Origin: Eutreptiella sp. 'Long Island Sound 2002'
Lineage: Eukaryota; Euglenozoa; Euglenophyceae; Eutreptiales; Eutreptiaceae
Assembly: GCA_964036045.1 (NCBI GenBank)
Contig: OZ038388.1
Coordinates: 8,251,223 to 8,315,222, forward strand
Direction: 5' to 3'
DNA: 64,000 nt
Positions within the stretch are counted from its first letter, which is position 1; each line of letters opens with the position of its first letter. Positions 57,777 to 64,000 of this stretch are shown piece after piece. Position numbers and translations under genes: made by a program. The notes under the pieces were generated by a model. The model ran no database searches. It worked only from the letters and a program-made list of their open reading frames with translations, and was not told the DNA's origin.

Positions 57777-60700
57777 AACAACAACAACGACAACAACAAC
57801 AACATTCGTACCCAGTTCAGTCTGACACTGGGGCTCGGGTACCACCCTTGGCACTTCTATTTGGCACACTAGAGTACACAAGCGACCACATGCTGCCGGT
57901 GTATGCTTTGCTCAAGTCTACACCCCACTTCCAAAATTGTCCCATGAGTACACCGAAATTGTCCAACACAGCTTCCCCCCCACATTCAAGGGTGAGTTCA
58001 TGCCATGGAGCCCACTGCACCCTGCAGTGTGGCAGTGTCCAGCAGGAGTTCCACTGTACACTGCCCCCTGCAGCGTGGCCAGCAAACCATACTCTACTCC
58101 CCCTGACCGCCCCCCCCCCCCCCCGCCCTCTCCTGACCCTTGACTGAATCCACCCAAGGAATGAAATGATGCACAGCCCAAACTCACCCACCCCCTGCCC
58201 ATACCTGGAGGTGAGGGTGGGGCTACAGCCGGGAGTATGGTTTGGAGGAGGTACGGGTTGGGGTACGGGTGAGGGGGTTGCAACCTCGAGCCAACTATCA
58301 GAGAGAGACTGGCAACTAGACAACATGGCTGGTGTGAGGCAGCAAGCAACGGGGGACGGAGGGAGGGAGGGAGGGGAATGGTGCCCTTTTGCCCTGCCGC
58401 CCATGTTCCTGTTCCTGCCCCCAGTCTGACCACATTCCTGTGCAGCAGCCCGTTCGCAGGCCTGCCTGCCCGCGTCTTTCTGCCCCCCAGCCCCCCCTTC
58501 CCCCAGCCCACGTTTCATGTGATGCTCACCTCCGCTGGGCACAAGCCTGAGTCGTTCGCCATCCCTCTTACCTCCCGCCATCCCCTGTCTCCCGACGCCT
58601 GGCTGACCCTGCCATAGCTGGTGGCATGCCATTTCATCGCCTCCCACCCTCCTTCTCATGCAGCCAGGCACCAACGGCCGAAGCATGCCGCAGCACCTGT
58701 TTTTTTTGGTCTGTTGGTGGGGGTTTTGAAGCATGCCGCAGCACAGCAAGTTTTTCTTGGGGACCGTTGGTGCCTGCAGGCAGCCAGCCTCCGTCCCTGC
58801 CCCCCTCCCATTCCCCTGCAGCCCCCCCCTCGCTTTCCCCCTCCCTCCGACCCCACCTCCTGCCCCCCCCCGCGCACTTCCTCCCTCTCACCTCTACAGA
58901 CTCCCACAAGTGTTCTACTGGTGGGCCCCAGACCCTCTGATTGCCAAATTGGACGCCAGCCTGATCACCTTCCCTGAGTACACGGAGGAGTGTGCAGCCA
59001 GGCACGCCATGAACCCCCGCCTGAGCGGCGTCAATTGCTCAGAGGTCTGGCCAGGGCTTGGGGCAGAGTCTTGCGCAGGACCTAACCCCCCCTGCCGTTC
59101 TCCCTGAGTTGAAGGTCTCCACGGACAGAAGTGGTCTTTGGAGATCAACAATCGCAGGGGCCATGTAGCCACTTCTGACTTCTCCCCCAGGCCCCCACAG
59201 GCTTGCGCCCCCCCCCCCAATCCGCCCCCACCCCCCCTCGCCTTGTTCGCTCATTTCTAAGAAATAAAGATGGCACAGGTTTTGTCGCCCCAGAACTTGT
59301 AGTCTCAGATTTTCCAAGGCATGGAATACCCCCCCGGTAGATCCTTGCCGTGTACAAGCTAGTGCAGCCGCAGCATGCCGCAGCATGCCGCAGCATGCCG
59401 CAGCATGCCGCAGCATGCCGCAGCGCCTGTTTTTTGGAGCTGCACTAGGGGGTTTTGAAGCATGCCGCAGCATGCCGCAGCATGCCGCAGCATGCCGCAG
59501 CATGCCGCAGCGAGCCAAAATTTTCACGTGGTGGACTTTTTTTTTCATACCACGTCGAAAATATGAACCCTTTGTTGCACGGATGTGTCAAAACTGGATG
59601 GTAGCTCAGTGGTAAATCACTGGGCTGCAGATCGGGGGGTACTGGGTTCCATTCCCGGCAAGGGTACTCTGCTGCCTGTCAGTTCCTCTATTCTGATCTT
59701 CGCTTTTTTGGTGTTGTTTTGACATGTCAAGTCCTGAAGGATACTCAAAATACCAAGGCATCACAGGTTAGGGTTTGCAGTGGGCCATTGGGGAAGGTAT
59801 TGGGGACCACATCAGCCTGTTTGCCTTGTCTGTCTGCTCCTACTGTGTTCGCACGGGAGACCTTCTGCCTGCCCCATGTCTCCCCAGTTTGTCTTTATTT
59901 ATGTTGTCATGAGTCAGTCATCTGCACCAACAACATGCAGTCAAGAGTCAACCACACCACTTTCCCAATCAGATGGGATCAAGCGGAACAAGGAGACAAC
60001 CAGAAGCACCAGCGATTGCCTGCAGTGGGCTGTTGGTGAAGGCATTGGTGAACATTTCAGATTGACAGATGCTTCAGGAGAGGGTCGACCTGGAAAGCTC
60101 TACTGCAACCTCCGGATGGTGAAAGTGATTAATTTGGCCCAACAGTGTTGTGCATGTTGTCTCTTGCATGTGAGTTCAACTTGACACAGAAGCGTAGGTA
60201 CCCACAAGTGCAGGCTGAAGCATGCCGCAGCATGCCGCAGCATGCCGCAGCATGCCGCAGCACCAGAAATTTTTCCGAGGGACCGCACTAGCTTGGCCGT
60301 GTATCATGGAATCTTGATTTGGATTGAATCTGAATTTGGCTCTTCTTTGTATCGCCTCCACCAGCTCTGTCCAAACCTTAATTTGTGCATATTTTTAGCA
60401 TTCGAGGCATTTTATTTGCCCTGAAATTCTGAGCGTTTCAATCGTGCAATACGGCACGGGTTGTGTAGCCATGTTAATGTCTCCGCCTTCGAGAGTTTGA
60501 TACGGTACCCCCTCACCCCACTAAGCATTGGTTCCGTCATCTCTTGCACCGTGGATTTTGGAGGTGTGCTTTTTTTTATACTGATCCCTGTGCGCCATGT
60601 GTGCAGTGTGATACCTTGGGTTTGTGATGCATGATGTTGATAGTTTGTGTCAGGGAAGCTGACTGGGCCATGGCTGCACTTGTAGTATGGTTGGCCTCTT

Positions 60701-63700
60701 GGGTTTCAGTATAGTACACCATGTCTCGGATGAGACCGGGGGCATGGTGCAGCAAGTAAGCAACGCCCTTGTCGAAGCAACACCAGGCCTCGATTTCGTC
60801 GATTTCTGACCATTTACCGGTGCTTGGACAAAGGCGGGGGGGAGGGTAAGGAGATGTGCAGCTGCCAGGGAGTTGCGTGTCAGACTGAGGGGTCATTTCC
60901 CCCATGCCCCAACCGTGTCCCCAGGCGTAGCTGGGCCCCATAGCAGGGCATGATCGGACGGCGTGTTCCCAGTGGTGCACTGCAGTAGCCAGCTTGGGTG
61001 GCATTGTGGATTGAGAAAAATGGCTTCGCTTCTTTGAGAGGCCCGGGTTAGGGGTGCGTGAGATGGCAACATCCTCCCTTCCTCCGTCCTGCCATAGCCC
61101 CCACGACTGTGACCTCGTGGACGGGGGCTTAGTCGGCAAAGAGCATCGCCGGTTGCTGCATGGCCTCAGCAAGGGGCTCACAGGAACTGCAACGGACTGC
61201 TCAGGGTACTGCCAGCAGCCACACCGCACCTCCGACGCTGAGGTGGGCACGGGTACTGGGAAGGGGTTGGTGTGTGGGGCTCGTTGGGACTGCTCTGGGA
61301 CCCGTTGGCGGTGCGCCCGCGGGGCTTGGGGGGTGGGGGGGGGGGACATCAGGGAAGCCGCCGCAGAACGCGGGCAAGACAGACCAGCACTCAACGCCCC
61401 CCACACGCAATGGGGCCCCGATGCAACGTGCGGAGGGCGGAACGGAGGACTGTCCAGGGCCCCGTAACGAACGCCACAAGAGACGGAATGCCACACACGG
61501 GGGCCCTTTGGGCACTTGTGCCCACCAAAGTGCAGCCCACAGAGTCCACACGTGGAGTGGCCCACAGGTCTGCGCTTGGTTTGTGATACAGAAGCGAATT
61601 TTTTGGGGATTGGTGCGCGCTTCTGCGGCGGTCATTCCCAGCCCCAAGGCCCCGCCGCCGCCGCCGTGTCACAGGCCCGGGACGTTCTGACCAATTTGTT
61701 TGATGTCGAAGGAGGTGCCCAAGGACAGCGATTTGTATTTCTTCTTCTCCAACTTCCGATTTCTGGCGAATGACTACAAAGAGCTGCTGCAGGAGCACCG
61801 AAAGGGCCGGGGGACGTTGGATGCGAGACAGGTCAGGGGCAAGCGACTGTGCGACATGCCCCAGCCCCACGGCAAGAGGCGTGCAGGCAGGCAGACGGAC
61901 AGACAGACAGGCAGGCAGGCAGAGAAGGAGGCAGACAGGCAGGCAGGCAAAATCCTTCAGAACCCTCGGTACCGCTCTACAGCCCTCCCTCTCCCGATCG
62001 GGGGGTCACTGGAATATATTTCGGAGGGACCAACCGGGACATATCCCGGAAGCGCACGGGAGGCGGGAAGAGGGTGCATTGCGCTACACACCTGTGGCTC
62101 GCTGCCACACTGAGCAATGGCAGTCACCCTTCATCATCGGGGGGGGGGGGGGGGGCAGGGGGGGCGGCGGGGGGGGCGCCCTCCCTCCCCATTATATCCC
62201 CATGGGAGTGTTGGGGGTACCGAGGGCTGTACAGGGGGCGGGCGGGCCGCCATAAAGGCTGATACTTCCGTGTGTAGGGACGTATTCGGCTTTGAATGAA
62301 GGGGGTCCCCCACTTGTAGACAGGGGGTTGGGCGCCCACCCGTTGGCTTGGGGATGAGGAGAGCGGGTTCAAGCAACTGCAAGACGTGGGCAGCCTACTC
62401 GGCTACCCCCGACTGCGAAAGATTAGGGTGTCCTGGTGAGAGTGGCACTGCTGTCCTACGACTCACAAGTGCCGCTGCTGCACAGAGGGAGGGGGGGGGG
62501 GACTAGGGACCGACGATGGCCATTGCAGTGGCCACTGCCCCGATGCCGTGTGCCAGCCTTTGTCCTACTCTCTGTTGCCTTGCAGCCCTGGGGGAAGGGG
62601 GGTGGGGCCGGGGGTACTTTTTTGGGGTTGGGGGTGTCGAATTCCGGTGCTCCCCTTTCCGACCCTCATCCCCCCCCCCCCAACTGCTCTTGGCGTAGGA
62701 GTGGGACCCTGGTGTCTGCACCAGCCTTGCCCCCCCCCCCCCCCCCCACACTGCAGCCCACGTGCCAAAATATGGCCGATCCGGTCCGCTTTGGATTGAG
62801 TTGTGTTTCGTGCTGGCGCTGCTGTTGTTCTAACCGCGTTCTAACCAAGTTGCTGTAATTGTGTTCTAGCGGCGGAGCGGTCAAAACCGCTAGAACACAA
62901 TTAGAACAGAAAGTAGTATCATTCAAAAAAAAAAAGTGCAAAAAGAGTGATTTTTTTTAATCAGTGGGAGTACGATAGCGCGCGGGGCAGGCGCCGGGTG
63001 CGCCGGGCAAAGTTTCCCCCTACTTTCCCCCAGTTGTCACCTTTTTTCCCCATTCTTTGTCCTCGTGTTGGGGACCCCCGAGAAGGAAGGGGTGATGTAG
63101 CCATTCCGCCCGCACGTGGGCCCCTGAGACGGCAGGGGTGAGGTAGCCTGGGCTGGAGGAGGGAGTGATGTTTGGGGGTAAAGCATTGGGACAGATGGCC
63201 GGAACATTGATTTGGATGCCGGGCCCGCCCGGCAAACGTACCCTCAGTAACGGTGGTTCTTGTATTACAAAAGCCCCCCCCCCCCCAAAACAAAAGGTAC
63301 CAGCAGGGGCTGTGGTGGTGGTGAGTGACAGGAACTGCATGGTCGAGGGGTTGCCTGTCCCGTTTTGGGGTTCCCCTTCTTTGATCACAAGTGTGACGGA
63401 GGTCTGCACGCACTCTTTGCTATGGTCCACAGGCCGCGTGCCGGTGGTTGAGGAGCCACCCCCGCGTCTGGCGCACTTGGGTCCGGAACACCCGGCAGCA
63501 GCAGGACGCGCCGGACTCGGCCTTACGCACTACCGTCATCGTCGTTCTGGTGTCGGTGGTGGCGATTGCCTTGGCCGTGACGCTGGTTGTGTGCTGGAAG
63601 ATGACCGCCGCGCGACGCCAGACGCGGGCGCTCCTCAAGGCGTCCAGCCTGGCCGAGGCCACAGCGGAAGCCATTGCGACGTTGGATCTGGACCAGCCCG

Positions 63701-63822
63701 CGGTGCAGGCCCTCAAGAAGACCAAGAACCCCACGGCCCTTCAGTCGGCTTTCCTGCAGATTGTGTACCATATCTCCGAATACCGCGCTTATCTGCCCGA
63801 AGCCCTAAAGCAGTCCATGCAG
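49915..63822 (+). CDS. Receptor with betaine-binding (OpuAC-like) ectodomain, seven exons, 3' end outside
   Basis: Seven exons with GT-AG introns join in consistent phase (375+243+161+209+134+120+390 = 1632 bases, 544 codons). The product has a signal peptide, an ectodomain following the order of substrate-binding domains of ABC glycine-betaine transporters (IILEEIMGYK; MLETWW; GIFIPKLL; FVPPNC; CGEILHAKPSW; NLGLNFTVAYLED; VFYWWAPDPLIAKL; ITFPEYTEEC; FFFSNFRFLANDYKE; AACRWLRSHPRVWRTWV), one transmembrane helix (VIVVLVSVVAIALAVTLVVC) and a cytoplasmic module (EATAEAIATLDLD, FLQIVYHISEYRAYLPEAL). Aromatic residues of the binding cage (WW pairs) are kept. The last visible exon ends on a donor, so an effector domain should follow beyond 64000. 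Inferred role: surface sensing of betaine-like osmolytes. Confidence 0.8.
50440..50600 (+). mobile_element. tRNA-derived SINE-like copy
   Basis: AATGTAGCATACCAGACATG (A-box region), then CACGGGTTCGAACCCTGG with a perfect polymerase III B-box (GGTTCGAACC), then CCTGCCACGGAGCCGTCGCT and a T-rich stretch. The same order appears at 52370-52500. Confidence 0.65.
50918..51271 (+). CDS. Small ORF inside receptor intron 1, unknown
   Basis: 117 residues from ATG 50918: a Cys/Lys-rich head (MGRKKIPCTCVPTCKTD, KRSKAKRKQQ), then a long Ala-rich hydrophobic stretch (AFALAVAACSAAGVAAVCGA onward, about 30 residues) that could span a membrane, and a Gln/Pro tail that runs into repeat sequence. It lies next to the repeated segment at 51235, so it may belong to a mobile element. 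Coding status uncertain. Confidence 0.3.
   Translation: MGRKKIPCTCVPTCKTDASCRQKRSKAKRKQQALADQAFALAVAACSAAGVAAVCGAAVTAAALLIGADSQAQQSQPSQPKFRDYFCDQGVGGLGGGVQAGPTPPVVSVPGAYPDGP
51235..51440 (+). repeat. Dispersed ~200-bp repeat, copy 2
   Basis: Shares GAAACATTCGAGAGCCG, TGCGCTGCAGTACGGCAAG, ACGGGGGTATGTGCGAGC and CAGTATCCGTTGC with 52545-52715 and, in part, with 10895-11012 just before the RT of the first LINE. Confidence 0.8.
51604..51846 (+). CDS. Receptor exon 2: ligand-pocket segment
   Basis: Acceptor GCGCCGCAG|GTGTTG, donor TACGAG|GTGTGC, phase 0 both ends, 81 codons. Contains MLETWWFNSW and GTYGETGIFIPKLLLD, corresponding to the pocket Trp pair and the hinge Gly-rich turn of the family. 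Confidence 0.8.
52370..52500 (+). mobile_element. tRNA-derived SINE-like copy
   Basis: AAGCAGCAAACCGGAAATGC, then CACGGGTTCGAGCCCAGG (B-box GGTTCGAGCC), then GGCCTGCCGTGGAGCCGTTG and TTTTGTTCTT. A more eroded copy is at 52170-52270. Confidence 0.65.
52505..52720 (+). repeat. Dispersed ~200-bp repeat, copy 3
   Basis: As at 51235: GAAACATTCGATAGCCG, TGTGCTGCAGAGCAGCAGG, ACGGGGGCATATGTGAGCTC, TGTATCCGTTGC. In both introns a SINE-like unit lies upstream. Confidence 0.8.
53879..54039 (+). CDS. Receptor exon 3: Cys-rich insert
   Basis: Acceptor CTTCGCAG|GAGGCC, donor CGGCCG|GTATGG, entering in phase 0 and leaving in phase 2. Contains TVPCELLSQTGTCNTPDYVC and ends SCEHGR, the Arg codon completed by exon 4. 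Three potential N-glycosylation or disulfide-type features (NSS; paired Cys) fit an extracellular position. Confidence 0.72.
54040..56270 (+). other. Receptor intron 3
   Basis: Includes two copies of a dispersed repeat (55085-55310, 55830-55975; CTCTGTGAGGA-CGATCACAG then GGCACAACC-TAACA) and several C and G runs. CTGCAGCGCTGCACACGCCTC-type short tandem copies lie at 54265-54335. Confidence 0.65.
56271..56479 (+). CDS. Receptor exon 4: hinge and second lobe
   Basis: Acceptor CATCACAG|GTTTGT completes the split Arg codon; donor GGTGG|GTGGGG leaves one base (phase 1). Carries FVPPNCRTANGSYAPHCGE, LHAKPSWSVAWWEAVVQNL and FTVAYLEDLRSEVELR, the best-conserved part of the family. Confidence 0.82.
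56480..58910 (+). other. Receptor intron 4
   Basis: Holds a composite trinucleotide tract at 57711-57810, eroded units of the 47-bp minisatellite at 57225-57330 and 58010-58085, a GGGA tract at 58355-58378 and the first GCATGCCGCA repeat locus (58676-58745). Confidence 0.65.
57711..57810 (+). repeat. Composite trinucleotide tract (CAA)-(CGA)-(CGG)-(CGA)-(CAA)
   Basis: ACA/ACG/GGC/GAC/AAC triplets change step by step toward a pure GGC centre and back again, in a near mirror-symmetric order. Confidence 0.92.
58911..59044 (+). CDS. Receptor exon 5: WW-P-DPL segment
   Basis: Starts after CCCACAAG with TG completing a Val codon. Reads VFYWWAPDPLIAKLDAS and ITFPEYTEECAARH, then GVNCSE, ending on GAG|GTCTGG in phase 0. 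An alternative acceptor ten bases upstream (CTCTACAG) would need a different donor in exon 4. Confidence 0.8.
59045..61711 (+). other. Receptor intron 5
   Basis: Contains GCATGCCGCA arrays (59371-59415, 59457-59512, 60219-60262), a tRNA-Cys-like relic (59596-59672) and, on the minus strand at 60600-60790, a segment like 43450-43680. A 329-codon minus-strand frame (60576-61565) has no other support. Confidence 0.65.
59596..59672 (+). other. tRNA-Cys-like pseudogene or SINE head
   Basis: GGTAGCTCAGTGG is a perfect A-box; the anticodon loop CTGCAGA carries GCA (Cys); CTGGG-TTCCATT-CCCGG forms a good T stem but the B-box reads GGTTCCATTCC instead of GGTTCGA. D and acceptor stems do not pair well, so a working tRNA is unlikely. 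Confidence 0.5.
61712..61831 (+). CDS. Receptor exon 6
   Basis: Forty codons, phase 0 at both ends: acceptor GTCGAAG|GAGGTG (a site six bases on is equally possible), donor AGACAG|GTCAGG. Reads SDLYFFFSNFRFLANDYKEL then LQEHRKG, matching the family's helix near the end of lobe 1. Confidence 0.78.
61832..63432 (+). other. Receptor intron 6
   Basis: Contains a GGCA/GACA tetranucleotide tract (61884-61950), long G runs (62139-62170), C runs (62670, 62731), and two units of the GGGACCCCCGAGAA repeat (63071, 63121). At 62855-62905 TGTTCTAGCGG-TTTTG-CCGCTAGAACA is an inverted repeat with arms over ten bases. Confidence 0.65.
63433..63822 (+). CDS. Receptor exon 7: end of ectodomain, membrane helix, juxtamembrane module
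   Basis: Acceptor TCCACAG|GCCGCG, donor ATGCAG|GTGCCT, 130 codons in phase 0. Begins AACRWLRSHPRVWRTWV, the closing helix of the binding domain, then a 21-residue hydrophobic helix from about 63528, basic residues (KMTAARRQTR) marking the cytoplasmic side, and EAIATLDLD, then LQIVYHISEYRAYLPEAL. Confidence 0.85.
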
Positions 63823-64000
63823 GTGCCTGTGGTACACGCTATGACGTGCCCTCTACTGTGTGCTGTGTCGTGTGCCGTGCCGTGCCCTCGCTTGCGGCAG
63901 GGCACACAGTATGGGGCACCGCACGGAGTCCAGGGCACAGGGCACTGTGCTCCGTGCTACGCCCGGTACGTGTGCCATGCCGTGCGTTATACGTCGATCG
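63823..64000 (+). other. Start of receptor intron 7, runs off the window
   Basis: Follows the donor at 63823. Rich in GTGCCGTGCC-type short repeats and their complement GGGCACA. Confidence 0.6.

Larger units (their letters stand above)
58676..60270 (+). repeat. GCATGCCGCA palindromic 10-mer loci
   Basis: Tandem (GCATGCCGCA) with two, five, five to six and four copies at 58676-58745, 59371-59415, 59457-59512 and 60219-60262. TGCGGCATGCCGCA at each junction is a perfect palindrome. Two loci share a spacer, CCTGTTTTTTGG...GGGGGTTTTGAAGCATGC. Confidence 0.88.

Noticed and set aside
59596-59672. Functional tRNA-Cys gene
   Set aside because: Acceptor and D stems do not pair and the B-box lacks the GGTTCGA core.
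60576-61565. 329-codon minus-strand frame as a gene
   Set aside because: Pro/Ser-rich, GC-driven open frame inside receptor intron 5; only the part at 60600-60790 recurs, as a repeat.

Overview
The window is nuclear DNA of a eukaryote, most likely a GC-rich, repeat-loaded protist or alga. Evidence: a TM9/nonaspanin gene, a multi-exon receptor gene whose GT-AG introns join in consistent phase, several non-LTR retrotransposons, long satellite and minisatellite arrays, and no bacterial operon structure. The lineage cannot be fixed from sequence alone. Receptors with a betaine-binding-like ectodomain are, as I recall them, found in unicellular eukaryotes rather than animals or plants.

Host genes are sparse. 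(1) 1-1445: the 3' part of a TM9-superfamily protein. (2) 33718-35119: a two-exon gene for a Cys-rich protein of unknown function. (3) 40382-41761: an intronless CobW/COG0523-type metallochaperone GTPase. (4) 49915-63822 and beyond the right edge: a large gene of at least seven exons. Its exons join in one frame (544 codons) into a signal peptide, an OpuAC-like glycine-betaine-binding domain, one transmembrane helix and a juxtamembrane module. The expected cytoplasmic effector domain lies outside the window.

The rest is mobile and repetitive DNA. 2325-10370 is a satellite field of ~0.6 kb units with a 1256-bp higher-order duplication and variable CTG tracts, plus a second unit carrying a hairpin with a compensatory base-pair change. 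10850-14340 is a 5'-truncated non-LTR element (RT, zinc knuckle, RNase H) with a tandem tRNA-like tail. 15385-16062 (-) is an RNase H relic of a related element. 18380-19770 and ~20100-29040 are a truncated and a near full-length copy of a second, ~9-kb non-LTR family (basic ORF1, AP endonuclease, RT, RNase H, CCHC). Its 3' ends run into ACAAC-type simple repeats, and a solo 3' end lies at 33550-33680. 29395-33355 is a ~47-bp minisatellite whose every unit can fold into a hairpin. Further arrays lie at 37685 (48 bp), 44457 (44 bp) and 58680-60270 (palindromic 10-mer), with several dispersed repeat families between them.

Nothing suggests the host genes act together. The most interesting items are the betaine-binding receptor, the covarying hairpin repeat, the hairpin minisatellite, and the excess of in-frame TAG codons at glutamine positions in the second retroelement.
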